The notes: generated by a model not told the origin, from the sequence alone. Shown: positions 25,940-37,274, counted from the first letter of the stretch. The stretch is 58,655 bases of DNA from Chromatiales bacterium (GCA_026982395.1 JALSHD010000125.1:1-58655); one strand, 5' to 3'. A program made the numbers and translations.

Positions 25940-28130
25940 GAAGCGGGAGGATGGGTTGTATCTGCTGCTGATCAGTATTCATGGCCTCATTCGCGGAGAT
26001 CATCTGGAGCTGGGGCGGGATCCGGATACCGGCGGCCAGATCCAGTACGCCGTTGAGTTGACCAGGGCCCTGGCGGCGGACCCGGCGGTGGATCGGGTTG
26101 ACCTGCTCACTCGACAGGTGTTTGACCCAAAGGTGAATCCGGACTATGCCGAGCCACAGGAAGAGATTGGCGAGGGTGCCCATATCATCCGGCTGCCCTG
26201 CGGCCCGCGGCGCTATCTGCGCAAGGAGCTGTTGTGGCCGCACCTGGATACCTTCATAGACAATGCGCTGCAGCATGCCCGGCGAGTGGGCCGCACTCCC
26301 GACGCAATCCACAGCCATTACGCTGATTCCGGCTATGTTGGCTCCCGCCTGTCTCAGTTGATGGGAGTCCCGCTGATCCATACCGGCCACTCACTGGGCC
26401 GGGTCAAGCTGGAGCGGCTGCTGGCTTCGGGGATGGCAGAGAACGTTATCGAAAGCCAGTACAACATCAGCCAGCGTATAGAGGCGGAAGAGATAGCGCT
26501 CGGGAATGCTTCACTGGTGGTTGCCAGCACCAACCAGGAGGTCGAGGAGCAGTACAGCCAGTATGAGAACTACCACCCCAAGCGGATGGTGGTGATTCCG
26601 CCCGGAGTTGACCTGTCTCGCTTCCGCCCTCCTCGCCGAAGCGATCCCGAACCGGCCTATGCAGCGGAGATCAACCGTTTTCTGCGTTACCCGCGCAAGC
26701 CGATGATTCTCGCACTGTCGCGGGCCGATGAACGCAAGAATATAGTCACCCTGGTACGCGCCTACGGGGAAAACCGGCAGTTGCGCGATACTGCCAATCT
26801 GGTGGTTGTTGCCGGTAACCGGGATGATATCGATTCCCTGGAGAAGGGGCCGAAGGAGGTGCTGAAAGAACTTTTGCTGATGATTGATCGTTACGATCTG
26901 TACGGTTGCATCGCTTATCCCAAGCACCACAAGTCGACCGATATACCTGAACTCTACCGCCTGGCTGCCAAGGTGCGGGGTCTGTTTGTCAATCCGGCGC
27001 TTACCGAGCCGTTTGGCCTGACTCTTATCGAGGCAGCCGCCAGCGGATTGCCGCTGGTAGCTACCGAGGATGGCGGGCCGATCGATATCATCCGCCACTG
27101 TAACAACGGTTTGTTGATTGATCCGCTGGATGCAGATGCCCTGGGAGTAAAGCTGCTGGATGCCCTGGGTGACCGGACACGCTGGCGGCGCTGGTCAAAG
27201 AGCGGCCTGAGCGGAGTGCGACGCTATTACTCCTGGAAGGCCCATGTCAAAAAATACCTGCGAGAGCTGCAACGGGTCAAACGGCGCTATCACAAGCCGG
27301 TTGTTCGTTCGCACAAGAGCCGTTTACCCGTTGTTGACCGTATCCTGGTCAGCGATATAGACAATACACTGATTGGTGATCGGGATGGGTTGAAAATACT
27401 TCTGCAACGGCTGCAGGAGGCGGATGGCCGGATCGGTTTTGGTATCGCCACCGGTCGTCATCTGAACAGCGCGCTCAAGGTGATGAAGGAGTGGGATATT
27501 CCCAAGCCGGATCTGCTGATCACTTCGGTAGGCAGCGAGTTGCATTATGGCGCCGGCCTGGTGGAGGATCTCGGCTGGCAGCGTCACATCGACTATCTGT
27601 GGAAGCCGGAGGCGCTGCGCGAAGCGCTTGCCAATCTGCCGGGACTGAAACTGCAGGCAAAAACCAACCAGCGCCGATTCAAGATTAGTTATAACGTCAC
27701 TCCTGACAGTATGCTGACTCTTCAGGAGATTCGCACCCATTTGCGCAAGCTGGATCTGCATGCCCGGCTGATTTATTCTCACCAGGCTTATCTTGACGTA
27801 CTGCCGGTGCGGGCATCAAAAGGGATGGCGGTTCGCTATCTGGCCATGCGATGGGGCGTTCCGCCAGACTGTTTGCTGGTAGCGGGCGATTCTGGCAATG
27901 ATGAAGAGATGCTGAGTGGCAATACATTGGGGGTGGTGGTTGGTAACTACAGCCCGGAGCTGGAGCTGCTGCGCAACAGGCCGCGGATCTATTTTGCCGG
28001 GGCGGGTTATGCCCGCGGAATTGTGGAAGGGATGGACCACTATGGTTTTCTCGACGCAGCATGCGTGCCTGAATATACAGACCTGATAGACAATAATATC
28101 GGGTTGGAAACCCATAACGAATATGATTAA
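25932..28130 (+). CDS. Bifunctional sucrose-phosphate synthase / phosphatase
   Basis: A 732-residue fusion. The N-terminal GT-B glycosyltransferase (residues 1 to about 455) joins UDP- or ADP-glucose to fructose-6-phosphate; seen are [42 protein letters not shown] and [19 protein letters not shown]. The C-terminal HAD domain (about 470-715) would hydrolyse sucrose-6-phosphate: [23 protein letters not shown] and [14 protein letters not shown] contain the catalytic and Mg-binding aspartates. The ATG at 25932 overlaps the kinase stop region by 8 bases. The same fusion occurs in halotolerant bacteria and cyanobacteria that make sucrose as a compatible solute. Confidence 0.93.
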   Translation: MSEKREDGLYLLLISIHGLIRGDHLELGRDPDTGGQIQYAVELTRALAADPAVDRVDLLTRQVFDPKVNPDYAEPQEEIGEGAHIIRLPCGPRRYLRKELLWPHLDTFIDNALQHARRVGRTPDAIHSHYADSGYVGSRLSQLMGVPLIHTGHSLGRVKLERLLASGMAENVIESQYNISQRIEAEEIALGNASLVVASTNQEVEEQYSQYENYHPKRMVVIPPGVDLSRFRPPRRSDPEPAYAAEINRFLRYPRKPMILALSRADERKNIVTLVRAYGENRQLRDTANLVVVAGNRDDIDSLEKGPKEVLKELLLMIDRYDLYGCIAYPKHHKSTDIPELYRLAAKVRGLFVNPALTEPFGLTLIEAAASGLPLVATEDGGPIDIIRHCNNGLLIDPLDADALGVKLLDALGDRTRWRRWSKSGLSGVRRYYSWKAHVKKYLRELQRVKRRYHKPVVRSHKSRLPVVDRILVSDIDNTLIGDRDGLKILLQRLQEADGRIGFGIATGRHLNSALKVMKEWDIPKPDLLITSVGSELHYGAGLVEDLGWQRHIDYLWKPEALREALANLPGLKLQAKTNQRRFKISYNVTPDSMLTLQEIRTHLRKLDLHARLIYSHQAYLDVLPVRASKGMAVRYLAMRWGVPPDCLLVAGDSGNDEEMLSGNTLGVVVGNYSPELELLRNRPRIYFAGAGYARGIVEGMDHYGFLDAACVPEYTDLIDNNIGLETHNEYD

Positions 28131-30504
28131 TGAAGAACTGGAAAATTTTATCGCTGCCCACCGGGATGAGACCTATCTTCTGTTACGTCATTATCTGAAT
28201 CTGGGCCGCCCGTTTCTGTTGCATTCTGATCTGCAGGATGAGCTGGAGAGCTTTTGCAGTCAGCAGCAGACCGGCTTTCCCGGCAGCGCACTGGAGGGGG
28301 TTATTCATGCTTCCCAGGAAGCGATAGTGAATGCGCCTTGGTTCTACCTGGCGGTGCGGCCCGGTGTGGCTTACTGGCACTATCTGCGTTTCCATGTGGA
28401 ACAGAGGGAGTTCGAGGAGATCTCTGTTGGCGAGTTTCTGGCTTTCAAGGAGCGTCAGATTGACGGAAAGAAGAGTGACTGGACCCTGGAGATCGATCTG
28501 CAACCGTTCAACCGGGAGTTCCCCAGAATGCAGCAGGCGCGTTCCATCGGCCGGGGGGTGGAATTCCTGAATCGCCACCTTTCCAGCCAGTTGTTCCAGT
28601 CACCGCAGGGTGGTGACCGCCGTTTGCTGGGGTTTTTGCGTGTGCATCAGCACCAAGGGCAGCAGTTGATGCTGAATCAGCGTATCAGCTCGGTGAAAGT
28701 ACTGCGTCAGGCCTTGCGTCGGGCAGAAGAGTATCTGGCGGCTCAGCCACAGGAAGCGTTATGGAATCAGGTGGGAAAAGCCTTGCAGTCAATCGGTTTT
28801 GAACCCGGCTGGGGGCGCACGGTTGCTCGCATGCGTGACACCATGCAGCTGCTGGCCGATATTCTGGAAGCGCCTGATCCCGTGACGCTGGAAAAGTTCC
28901 TGGGCCGTATTCCGATGATTTTCAAGCTGGCTATTCTGTCGCCGCACGGTTTTTTTGGCCAGGCCAATGTATTGGGGTTGCCCGATACCGGCGGGCAGGT
29001 GGTTTATATCTTGGACCAAGTGCGGGCGCTGGAAAAGGAGATGCGTCAGCGCATTTTTGAACAGGGGCTGGATATTGAACCCCGTATTCTGGTTATCACC
29101 CGGCTGATCCCCGAGGCGCGGGGAACCACCTGTGATCAGCGTATGGAGCCGATTGTTGGAACCGAACATTCGAGTATTCTGCGAATACCCTTTCGTTCCC
29201 CGACGGGAGAGGTTGTGCGTCACTGGATCTCCCGCTTTGAAGTGTGGCCCTATCTGGAGACTTTTGTAGCAGAAGCTGGCAAGGAGCTGGTATCTGAACT
29301 GGACGGACGGCCCGATCTCATTGTCGGCAACTACTCTGACGGCAACCTGGTTGCCACCCTGTTGGCCAATGAACTTAAAGTGACGCAGTGCAACATTGCC
29401 CACGCGCTGGAAAAAACAAAATATCTCTATTCTGACCTCTATTGGCAGGAGAATGAGGAGCAGTATCACTTTGCCGCTCAATTTACCGCCGATCTCATCG
29501 CCATGAACGCCGCGGATTTCATTATTACCAGTACCTATCAGGAAATTGCCGGCCGCAAGGATGGGGTGGGGCAGTATGAGAGTTACCAATCCTTTACCAT
29601 GCCAGGTCTCTATCGGGTGGTGAACGGTATCGATGTGTTTGAGCCAAAATTCAATATCATCTCACCTGGTGCAGATAGCGAGGTCTACTTCCCCTGGACT
29701 GAAACCACGCGCCGCCTTGAGGCTCTGCATGGAGAACTTGAGCAGTTGGTGTTTGGTTCGCCGGATGAATCATCCCGTGGTGAGCTGATTGAGCAGGATA
29801 AACCGCTGCTTTTCACCATGGCCCGTCTGGATCACATCAAGAACATCACCGGGTTGGTTGAGTGGTACGGGCGAAGTGAGTCGCTTCGAGATTCCGCGAA
29901 TCTTTTGGTGATTGCCGGACATGTGCATTCAGAACTCTCCAGTGATCGGGAAGAGCAAGAGCAGATAGCGCGTATGCACAAGCTGATGGGCGAGTACCAG
30001 CTTGATGGCCAGTTGCGCTGGCTGGGTACTCATCTGGATAAAAACATGGCTGGAGAGTTGTACCGTTTTATTGCTGATCGGCGTGGTGTATTTGTCCAGC
30101 CTGCTCTGTTTGAGGCGTTCGGGTTGACTGTCATTGAGGCCATGGCCTCCGGCCTGCCCGTTTTTGCCACACTTTACGGCGGACCGCAGGAGATTATTGA
30201 AAACGGTGTGTCCGGATTTCATATTGACCCCAATCACGGTGAGCAGGCGGCGCAGCAGATGGTGACATTTTTTGAACGCTGCAGGAACGAGCCGGATTAT
30301 TGGGAGGAGATCTCCCGAAACGCTATTGCCCGGGTTGAAAATCACTATACTTGGAAGTTGTATGCAGAGCGGTTAATGACGTTGTCGCGTATCTATGGTT
30401 TCTGGAGATATGTATCCGATCTGGAACGCAAGGAGACCCGGCGCTATCTGGAGATGTTCTATGGACTGCAGTTCAGGCCGTTGGCGGACAAAATTCCCCA
30501 TTGA
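28123..30504 (+). CDS. Sucrose synthase
   Basis: A 793-residue GT-B enzyme that reversibly cleaves sucrose with UDP/ADP to nucleotide-glucose and fructose. The N-terminal regulatory domain (to about residue 260) is followed by [36 protein letters not shown], the [15 protein letters not shown] stretch and [19 protein letters not shown]. Length and order match bacterial and plant SUS. It overlaps the SPS gene by 8 bases. Having synthesis and cleavage in one operon suggests sucrose is turned over, not just stored. Confidence 0.95.
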   Translation: MINEELENFIAAHRDETYLLLRHYLNLGRPFLLHSDLQDELESFCSQQQTGFPGSALEGVIHASQEAIVNAPWFYLAVRPGVAYWHYLRFHVEQREFEEISVGEFLAFKERQIDGKKSDWTLEIDLQPFNREFPRMQQARSIGRGVEFLNRHLSSQLFQSPQGGDRRLLGFLRVHQHQGQQLMLNQRISSVKVLRQALRRAEEYLAAQPQEALWNQVGKALQSIGFEPGWGRTVARMRDTMQLLADILEAPDPVTLEKFLGRIPMIFKLAILSPHGFFGQANVLGLPDTGGQVVYILDQVRALEKEMRQRIFEQGLDIEPRILVITRLIPEARGTTCDQRMEPIVGTEHSSILRIPFRSPTGEVVRHWISRFEVWPYLETFVAEAGKELVSELDGRPDLIVGNYSDGNLVATLLANELKVTQCNIAHALEKTKYLYSDLYWQENEEQYHFAAQFTADLIAMNAADFIITSTYQEIAGRKDGVGQYESYQSFTMPGLYRVVNGIDVFEPKFNIISPGADSEVYFPWTETTRRLEALHGELEQLVFGSPDESSRGELIEQDKPLLFTMARLDHIKNITGLVEWYGRSESLRDSANLLVIAGHVHSELSSDREEQEQIARMHKLMGEYQLDGQLRWLGTHLDKNMAGELYRFIADRRGVFVQPALFEAFGLTVIEAMASGLPVFATLYGGPQEIIENGVSGFHIDPNHGEQAAQQMVTFFERCRNEPDYWEEISRNAIARVENHYTWKLYAERLMTLSRIYGFWRYVSDLERKETRRYLEMFYGLQFRPLADKIPH

Positions 30505-30918
30505 CAAGAGCTTTTTTCAGGGAGATGGAATACCGATCTCGACCCGGGGCGGGGAGTTGTAACCGCTGGCTACAGTTTTTTTGCACAGTCTAAAAGAATA
30601 TGATAAAGGAGCGATTGTCTGGCTTGCTTATATGTCCGCCGAAGAAGCTGACATGATCTTAATCTATTGATAAATATGAGATAGTTATCCTTGGTTAAAT
30701 TTTAACCAGTTTAACAATAGTTCCCGAATTATGTATGTTTAAGAACGTTGTTACCATTTCATCCACAAAGTTATCCACAGGTTTTGTGGATAACTCTCCA
30801 ATGCCTGATATTACAGTCGGTTAACCTGATTATTTCAGTTTTATTTCATGAAGCGGGGCTAACTTTTGGGGGGTATTGGCCTAGAGTCTTCCAGGGTCTT
30901 CGCCATCTGCTGTCCCTC
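30505..30918. other. AT-rich intergenic region with paired DnaA boxes
   Basis: No gene in 414 bases. After the sucrose synthase stop there is a weak stem (TTGTA-TACAG around 30556-30579) followed by T7, a possible terminator. Then comes an AT-rich stretch (about 30660-30760), and DnaA-box sequences at 30759-30793. It separates convergent genes, so promoters are not expected here, which makes the conserved-looking boxes more notable. Confidence 0.55.
30759..30795. promoter_or_regulatory. DnaA-box cluster (inverted pair plus degenerate box)
   Basis: TTATCCACA (30771-30779) and its inverse TGTGGATAA (30785-30793) are both perfect matches to the DnaA-box consensus. They form an 11-base inverted repeat AGTTATCCACA / TGTGGATAACT around GGTTT. 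TCATCCACA at 30759-30767 is one mismatch away, in tandem. A replication origin, a DnaA-titration site or a DnaA-controlled structure is possible; typical oriC neighbours (dnaA, mnmG) are absent. Confidence 0.5.
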
Positions 30919-32163
30919 TTATTCATCGACGAAAAAGAGCAGCGCCAACCCCAGAATGAACAGCACTGCAATGGCTAAAATGGAGAGCCGGGGGTTGCCG
31001 GTGGTTACGCTGACCCATCCCATCAGGACAGGACCGAAAATTGCGGCGAACCGGCCCAGCATGTTATAGAAACCAAAAAATTCACCTGCTTTATCTGTGG
31101 GAATGATGCGTGCATAGAATGAGCGGCTCAATGACTGGATTCCGCCCTGTACCAGGCCGATAGTGATTGCCATGGCATAGAACTCCCATTCGCTGTCCAT
31201 CCGGCTGGCCCACACCACAACAACGAGGTAAACGGTGATGGCGATATAAATCCCGGTCTTGGCTCCCAGCCGTTCACCCAGAATTCCAAATGCAATTGCG
31301 GCGGGAAAGCCGACAAACTGGGTAATCAGCAGCGCCACGATGAGGTTGTTGCTGTCAAATCCCAGTGCCATTCCATAGTCCACAGCCATTTTGATGATTG
31401 TGTCCACACCGTCAATGTATAACCAGTAGCTGAGCAGAAACAGAAATACCACTCGCAGGCGTTTTACCTCCTTAAATGTGCCGGTTAGCTGCCGGAAAGC
31501 GCTCCGTAATGTAGCCAGGGGGGGGCGTGTGACTCTGGCTGGCCGCGGCTCTTTGACGAACAGGAGTAATGGAATGGAAAACAGCGCCCACCATATCGCA
31601 ACCATCAGAAATGACCAGCGTACCGCTTCACTGGTGTCAGTCAGGCCAAACCAGTTTGGATTGAGGGTCATGACGACATTGAGTGCGAACAGCAGGCCAC
31701 CGCCCAGATAACCGCAGGCATAGCCGAAGCCGGAGACAAAATCCAGATGTTTGCGCGGGGCAACATCCACCAGCAGCGCGTCATAAAAGATGATGCTGCC
31801 GGAGAATCCGATGGTGGCCAGTACATAGAGCCCCATTGCAACAGGCCATGCCCCCTGTTCAACCCCGTACAGGCCAGCGGTCATGATGATGCCGATCACG
31901 GCAAAAAACAGCAGAAAACGCTTTTTGCTGCTGCCCTGATCAGCGATGCTACCCAGCAGCGGAGCCAGGATGACAATTACCAGGCTTGCGGAAGAGTTCG
32001 CGATCCCCAGGTGGAAGCTGCTTTGGGTGACATCATCTCCAGTGCTCCAGTACTGCTTGAAGAAAACCGGGAAGAATCCGGCCATGATGGTGACAGCGAA
32101 GGCGGAGTTGGCCCAGTCATACAAGGCCCAAGAGACGATCTGTCGGTTGCTGAGCCGGTTCAT
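30919..32163 (-). CDS. MFS transporter of the UMF1/Atg22 type
   Basis: A 414-residue, about 12-helix inner-membrane transporter. The N-terminal SWALYDWANSAFAVTIMAGFFPVFF is the hallmark of the group related to fungal Atg22 (amino-acid efflux) and bacterial UMF1. GGIQSLSRSFYARIIP follows in the C-terminal half. The substrate is unknown. Its start overlaps the tatD stop by ATGA, indicating co-transcription. Confidence 0.9.
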   Translation of the reverse strand: MNRLSNRQIVSWALYDWANSAFAVTIMAGFFPVFFKQYWSTGDDVTQSSFHLGIANSSASLVIVILAPLLGSIADQGSSKKRFLLFFAVIGIIMTAGLYGVEQGAWPVAMGLYVLATIGFSGSIIFYDALLVDVAPRKHLDFVSGFGYACGYLGGGLLFALNVVMTLNPNWFGLTDTSEAVRWSFLMVAIWWALFSIPLLLFVKEPRPARVTRPPLATLRSAFRQLTGTFKEVKRLRVVFLFLLSYWLYIDGVDTIIKMAVDYGMALGFDSNNLIVALLITQFVGFPAAIAFGILGERLGAKTGIYIAITVYLVVVVWASRMDSEWEFYAMAITIGLVQGGIQSLSRSFYARIIPTDKAGEFFGFYNMLGRFAAIFGPVLMGWVSVTTGNPRLSILAIAVLFILGLALLFFVDE

Positions 32164-32948
32164 TCCGGGCCTGGGTCAGAGGTGCCTGACGGGAATAGCT
32201 CCCTGATATTTTCAGTTGTCCGGGCAGCGATAGTTTGTGGATCTTCGTTACGCAAACGAGCCAGGGTTTCAAGTATTTCAGGTAGATAGTCAGGGCGGTT
32301 GCGCTCGCCGTGATGGTTGACGGGCGCCATATCCGGTGCATCTGTTTCGAGTACCAGTGCGCTCAGGGGAAGCTGCCGAGCCAGATGCCTTAGCTTCTTT
32401 GCCCTCCAATAGGTGACCGCTCCGCCAAAACCCAGCTTGAAACCCGATGCAAGATATTGTTCTGCTTGTTGCAGACTGCCGTTGAAGGCATGGATTATAC
32501 CGCCTTTCAGTTGCCGTTGGCGCAGGCGGCTCAACACGGCATCGTGTGCCTTTCGAACATGCAGAATCACAGGCAGGCCAGCCTGTTCAGCTATCTCCAG
32601 CTGGGTATCGAAATAGTATAGCTGAAGGACTTTGTCTTGGTGAGGGGAATAGTAATCCAGCCCGATTTCTCCTACAGCCACGGGCCGGGTACCGGCGATC
32701 AGGCTGGCCAGTTCAGTCAGGTCGTTTTTATTGTGCCGTTTCAAAAACAGCGGGTGCAAACCAAGGGCTGGATAGAGGGTGTGGCTATGCCTGGAACAGA
32801 GAGAAAGCAGCCCTGCCCATCCAGCCCGGGTTACGCCAGGGACAATGATTTTCCTGATGCCGAGCTTTTTGCAATGGTCCAGAATGGCTTCGCGGTCAGA
32901 GGCAAAAGCCGGAAAATCAAGATGGCAGTGGGAATCGACAAGCTCCAT
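32160..32948 (-). CDS. TatD-family metal-dependent DNase
   Basis: A 262-residue TIM-barrel hydrolase. Metal ligands are visible in DSHCHLD, GEIGLDYY, ILHVRKAHD, HAFNGS and LETDAPDM. Family members are 3'-5' exonucleases in DNA repair or RNA quality control. The GEIGLDY and ETDAPDM forms match YjjV/YcfH-like proteins. It is coupled to the downstream MFS gene. Confidence 0.93.
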   Translation of the reverse strand: MELVDSHCHLDFPAFASDREAILDHCKKLGIRKIIVPGVTRAGWAGLLSLCSRHSHTLYPALGLHPLFLKRHNKNDLTELASLIAGTRPVAVGEIGLDYYSPHQDKVLQLYYFDTQLEIAEQAGLPVILHVRKAHDAVLSRLRQRQLKGGIIHAFNGSLQQAEQYLASGFKLGFGGAVTYWRAKKLRHLARQLPLSALVLETDAPDMAPVNHHGERNRPDYLPEILETLARLRNEDPQTIAARTTENIRELFPSGTSDPGPE

Positions 32949-33025
32949 GGTACACAGGATACCTCGATCATCACCGCTGCAATAGTGAAATATTTTTCTG
33001 TCGCGTGATGCGGGGCAAGGGTTTT

Positions 33026-34624
33026 TCAGACGGGTTGTTTGGTTTGTAGCGGGTTAAAGCAGGTGATGCGGTTTCGGCCACTCTCTTTGGAGATATACAG
33101 GGCTTTGTCGGCACTCTGGAACACCTCCTCGTAGTTTGTCATGCTGCTATTCAATTCTGCCACCCCGATACTGGCGGTGATATTGATTGGCCGGCCTTCA
33201 AAAAATACCGGTCGCTCCGCAATCAATTCGCGCATTTTCTCCGCAATCTGCGCGGCATCGGATGCGTGGGTTTCCGGAAGGATGACGACAAACTCCTCAC
33301 CACCGTAACGGCCGATGAAATCTGTTTCCCGAATTGCCTTGCCCAGTCTCCGCCCAACTTCGCTAAGCACCTTGTCTCCGGCCAGATGGCCGAGAGTATC
33401 GTTGATTTTTTTAAAATGGTCCAGATCGACCATCAGCATGGAGAGGCTATGGTTGTAGCGGACCGCACGCTTGAATTCCACACCCATTTGCTCTTCCAGA
33501 TAGCGGCGGCTGGAGAGGCCGGTAAGCGGATCGGTATTGCTCAGGCGCTTGATCTCTTCCGTACGCGCCTCGACCTCTCGCTCCAGACGATCCCGCTCCT
33601 GCTTGACGCTTTGCATATTCACCCGGTAAATGGAATAAGAGATCAGTACGGCAAACAGGATTCCTGCCAGAGTGGTTGCTACTGCAGTCATCAGCAGGGC
33701 GTGATTGTTTTTGGCATATTCATGTGCATTAACCAGCATCAGCAAAGTGTGCTCGTGAGCGCCACCGTGACTCATATTGGGCAGCGGTGCAGTGATGCGG
33801 TATACCGGCTGGCCGTGCTCGTACAGGAATATTCCGCTAAAAATCCTGGCTGGCCCGTCAATATTTGCGGTGCTGTTGACCAGCAAAAAATCACTGCTCA
33901 ACTCTATAGTCCCGTCGGGCGCTACAATGGATATCTGTTTGAGATTTTTGCTGGTATCGGTGAAATTACGTAAAAACTCATAGTAATCAAGTGTTTCATA
34001 AACTGCCAGGCTGGTGGTGATTGAACCGGCTATCGCTTTTAGCAGATTTCGGATATCCCGTTGCATATGGCGAATGGCAGCATCTCTAAGGCTGTTTTCC
34101 ATGTAGTTGAGATCCGATATATCAACCGCAAGATCAATAATTCCGGTCAGTTCACCGTTTGCATAAACCGGGTATGAAATAGCGAGTACCGGCGTCATGT
34201 CCCGGTTGTCGGTGTAGAACTGGCCCAGCTCGTCCGGCTTCTGCAGCGTTTCTCTGAAGCCGGGGCGATCGAAGGTGCGGCCAATTTCATCCTGGAACAT
34301 GGAGTTGACAATGATTCCGTTTCGATCCAGATAGCGGAATTCGAAGATCTCCAGTTCGAGAGAGATGTTTTTTACCAGTACCTGAAGGTTCACAGCTTTC
34401 CTGATGGCCTCAAAGCGGGTCAGGGCCGCATGAAAAGAGTGCACCAGGTTAATGTTGTCTGTTTCCAGCTGCTTCAAAAGCACATTCTTTTGCGAAAAAT
34501 AGTTATGTGCGGACAGGCCCGCAAGAATCAGAATCATGCTGGCGAAAGGCAGGATGTTATAACGCCGGAGGAATCCTATCGGCCTGTTATCTCCGTGTTG
34601 TTTAGATCTGGTGAAAAGATTCAC
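33026..34624 (-). CDS. Membrane-bound diguanylate cyclase with extracytosolic sensor
   Basis: A 532-residue enzyme making cyclic di-GMP. TM1 is at about residues 25-46, an extracytosolic Cache-like sensor at about 47-305 with an inner repeat of strand-rich segments, and TM2 at about 306-328. A short coiled coil precedes the GGDEF domain. The active motif GGEEF is at residues 441-445, and RETD sits five residues before it, so the product-inhibition I-site is kept. The signal sensed is unknown. A link to the nearby pilus system is possible but not shown by linkage. Confidence 0.92.
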   Translation of the reverse strand: MNLFTRSKQHGDNRPIGFLRRYNILPFASMILILAGLSAHNYFSQKNVLLKQLETDNINLVHSFHAALTRFEAIRKAVNLQVLVKNISLELEIFEFRYLDRNGIIVNSMFQDEIGRTFDRPGFRETLQKPDELGQFYTDNRDMTPVLAISYPVYANGELTGIIDLAVDISDLNYMENSLRDAAIRHMQRDIRNLLKAIAGSITTSLAVYETLDYYEFLRNFTDTSKNLKQISIVAPDGTIELSSDFLLVNSTANIDGPARIFSGIFLYEHGQPVYRITAPLPNMSHGGAHEHTLLMLVNAHEYAKNNHALLMTAVATTLAGILFAVLISYSIYRVNMQSVKQERDRLEREVEARTEEIKRLSNTDPLTGLSSRRYLEEQMGVEFKRAVRYNHSLSMLMVDLDHFKKINDTLGHLAGDKVLSEVGRRLGKAIRETDFIGRYGGEEFVVILPETHASDAAQIAEKMRELIAERPVFFEGRPINITASIGVAELNSSMTNYEEVFQSADKALYISKESGRNRITCFNPLQTKQPV

Positions 34625-34647
34625 GTATCAACTCTGGAGCCATGTTT

Positions 34648-35337
34648 TTAATCGCCGCTATCGTCACCAGGGAATGGTGTTTTGTACAGATCATAGGCGG
34701 TCTGGAAATCATGGGCTGTGCGTGGGAAAGAGCCTCCCCAGCGCTTGGTGTGGCAGGAGAGGCACATTCTCTTGATCATCTTGGGCCTGTCTGCACCTGC
34801 CAGAAACCCGCCCTTGATCTCCTTGTCATTTTTGTTTTTCCCGGTGGTCGGGCCAATCCGGGGGATCGCAAACGGGCTTGAGTCCTTGGCGTGCAGGCGA
34901 ACATGTTCGCTTCCCGGGCCGTGGCATCCTTCACACTGGACACCTACCAGAAGGGGGGTTTGTTTGAAATTGGTAAAACCGGTTTCCACACCGTATCCTG
35001 TTGTGTGACAACCAAGACAGCGTTCGTTTTTTTGATAGCCAGTCGCTACAAGATGTTCATAGCTGTAGATATGGGGATCCTTTTTTCGTCCGACAAAAAA
35101 ATCACGATGGCACAGTCGGCATTTGGCATTTCCGGTGTAGCGGTACTTTCCTGATTTCATGGCCCGCTCGTACCCCTTGTCACCCAAGGCCTTGCGCAAC
35201 GGATTCAATGTAGGGGTGGGATCCCGCAGTTCATCCTGAATGCGGGCATCTTCCGCCATGGACTGCTGTGGTACAAACAGACATGCTATAGCAGCCAGCA
35301 GTGTAATATTTATAATTTTGCAACAGTTTTTTATCAT
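34648..35337 (-). CDS. Periplasmic tetraheme cytochrome c (c554-like)
   Basis: A 229-residue exported protein. A signal peptide ends around AMA-like SMAEDA. Four CxxCH heme motifs are seen: CRLCH, CLGCH, CEGCH and CLSCH, with HGPGSEH and other distal histidines. The spacing resembles the cytochrome c554/tetraheme family used in respiratory electron transfer. It is transcribed towards the diguanylate cyclase gene, 23 bases apart. The specific partner is unknown. Confidence 0.9.
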   Translation of the reverse strand: MIKNCCKIINITLLAAIACLFVPQQSMAEDARIQDELRDPTPTLNPLRKALGDKGYERAMKSGKYRYTGNAKCRLCHRDFFVGRKKDPHIYSYEHLVATGYQKNERCLGCHTTGYGVETGFTNFKQTPLLVGVQCEGCHGPGSEHVRLHAKDSSPFAIPRIGPTTGKNKNDKEIKGGFLAGADRPKMIKRMCLSCHTKRWGGSFPRTAHDFQTAYDLYKTPFPGDDSGD

Positions 35338-35497
35338 GATGGTCCTGGTTCAGTCATGATGGAAGTCAGATACGAGAAAGCAGGTTTGTTCGCCACCTAT
35401 TATAGCGGCAAGAGCGAAATCTTCCTTTAGCCGGATCCGGGGCCGGCAGCTGGTGGTAGTCGAGGAGAGCTGGAGTTTGGGTGGGGCGGTTTCGGAG

Positions 35498-36649
35498 TTA
35501 TGGGTTTCCGGCGGTGGAGGTTTGAGAGATTGCCAGTGCTTTTTTTATCTCCCGGGATAGGAGCAGAGCCTGCTCAATATCCGGGTGCAGGAGGTTGAAA
35601 TGTCCCATCTTGCGTCCCGGCCGGGCTTTCTTTTTTCCGTAGAGATGCAATTTTGCCGAGGGGTTTTTCAACAAATTCTTCCAGTCTGGCGTGGAATGGG
35701 TCCACAGTTCGCCCAACAGATTGGTCATCACCACCGGAGATAGTAACGTGGTATCACCCGCGGGAAGGTCACACAACATGCGCACTTGCTGCTCGAACTG
35801 GCTGGAGACTGAGGCATTCAGTGAATAGTGTCCGCTATTGTGTGGACGGGGTGCTATTTCATTAATCAGCAACGAATCACTGACGACGAAAAATTCTACC
35901 GCCAGAACACCCACAAAACCGAGTTTTTCCGCAACTTGTGTAGCGAGACGGGAGACCTGCCGTGCCAACTGATCCGGGATACGCGCCGGAACTATCGAAG
36001 TATCAAGAATTCCGTTTTCATGGCGATTTTCCGCTACCGGGTAACAACAGGTTGTACCTTGAGTGCTGCGGGCGATTATCACCGACAGCTCAAGTGAGAG
36101 CTCAAGCCGCTGTTCCAGGACACAGGGTCGCTGATTCAGTTTGGCAAAGGCTGCTTCGATCTGGTTTTTTTCGGTGATGAGCTGTTGTCCCTTGCCATCA
36201 TAGCCGCCGGTTGCAGTCTTGAGCAGGGCGGGAACTCCGATTGTCTGAATCGCTTGCTCCAACTGGGACTTGTTGGCTATTGCTACAAAAGGAGCGGTAG
36301 GGAGATCGTGCTCCCTTAGAAAGGTTTTTTCACGAATGCGATCCCGGCAGATCTGCAGCGCTTCCGGAGTAGGGTGAATCTGGCAGTGCTGACCAAGATA
36401 CTGCATACTGGAAGCTGGGACATTCTCAAATTCAACGGTAATGGCAGCGCACAATTTGCCCATTTGCGCCAGAGCAGCTTCATCCTTGTAGTCTGCGCAG
36501 ATATGTTTGTCGGCCACATGGCCAGCCGGGCTGCCCGGATCCGGATCAAGGACAACGGTCTGATAACCCAGCGGGCGTGCGGCTTCGCAGAACATGCGGC
36601 CCAACTGTCCCCCTCCCAGCACTCCTAGCGTGTTGCCGGGTAGAATCAT
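35498..36649 (-). CDS. purK: 5-(carboxyamino)imidazole ribonucleotide synthase
   Basis: ATP-grasp enzyme of 383 residues that carboxylates AIR with bicarbonate in purine synthesis. [38 protein letters not shown] and [14 protein letters not shown] are diagnostic. It directly follows purE with an ATGA overlap at 36646-36649. Confidence 0.96.
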   Translation of the reverse strand: MILPGNTLGVLGGGQLGRMFCEAARPLGYQTVVLDPDPGSPAGHVADKHICADYKDEAALAQMGKLCAAITVEFENVPASSMQYLGQHCQIHPTPEALQICRDRIREKTFLREHDLPTAPFVAIANKSQLEQAIQTIGVPALLKTATGGYDGKGQQLITEKNQIEAAFAKLNQRPCVLEQRLELSLELSVIIARSTQGTTCCYPVAENRHENGILDTSIVPARIPDQLARQVSRLATQVAEKLGFVGVLAVEFFVVSDSLLINEIAPRPHNSGHYSLNASVSSQFEQQVRMLCDLPAGDTTLLSPVVMTNLLGELWTHSTPDWKNLLKNPSAKLHLYGKKKARPGRKMGHFNLLHPDIEQALLLSREIKKALAISQTSTAGNP

Positions 36650-37146
36650 CTGGTTACGGGCAGTTCCATGCTGAGTGCCGCCTCGGTTTGCTGTTTGCGG
36701 AAGGCATGCAACTTGTTGGCGATGCAGGTATCTTCACGGGCCAGCAGAGCGGCAGCAAAAAGGGCCGCGTTGGCGGCGCCGGGTTCTCCTATGGCAAAGG
36801 TTGCTACCGGGATCCCCTTCGGCATCTGCACAATGGAGAGTAACGAGTCCTGGCCTTTCAGGTAACGGGATGGCACAGGGACTCCAAGTACCGGCACAGT
36901 GGTTTTGGCAGCCAGCATGCCCGGCAGATGGGCTGCGCCACCCGCCCCGGCAATGATGCAACCCAGTCCGCGTTCGGTCGCATCGGCAGCGTACTCATAC
37001 AGCAGGTCAGGCGTGCGATGAGCAGAGACCACTCGGGCCTCATGCGGGATTGCAAATTCGTCCAGCAGCTGAACGGCGTGCTTCATTACTTCCCAGTCGC
37101 TGCTGCTGCCCATTACGACCCCGACAAGGGGTTGTTTTGTTGCCAT
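36646..37146 (-). CDS. purE: 5-(carboxyamino)imidazole ribonucleotide mutase
   Basis: A 166-residue class I PurE that isomerises N5-CAIR to CAIR, taking the PurK product. [40 protein letters not shown] and GVPVPS are the conserved segments. It is the first gene of the purEK pair. Confidence 0.97.
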   Translation of the reverse strand: MATKQPLVGVVMGSSSDWEVMKHAVQLLDEFAIPHEARVVSAHRTPDLLYEYAADATERGLGCIIAGAGGAAHLPGMLAAKTTVPVLGVPVPSRYLKGQDSLLSIVQMPKGIPVATFAIGEPGAANAALFAAALLAREDTCIANKLHAFRKQQTEAALSMELPVTR

Positions 37147-37274
37147 TTTGTCACCTCTAAAACCCCGTTTTCTCTGGAAGAGAAGCTGGAAAGCGCCTCA
37201 TTATGCCAAACTGTGACAGCTGTTTCACTATTTACAAGCTGATTTGATGGGTGAGAAATTTGAAGCAGTATGTG

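Noticed and set aside
30759-30795. Chromosomal origin oriC as a firm call
   Set aside because: Only three box-like sites and no dnaA, dnaN or mnmG nearby; kept as a finding, not annotated as an origin.
35411-35470. CCGG-rich inverted repeat after purK as a terminator
   Set aside because: Stem is short and no T-run follows on the - strand.
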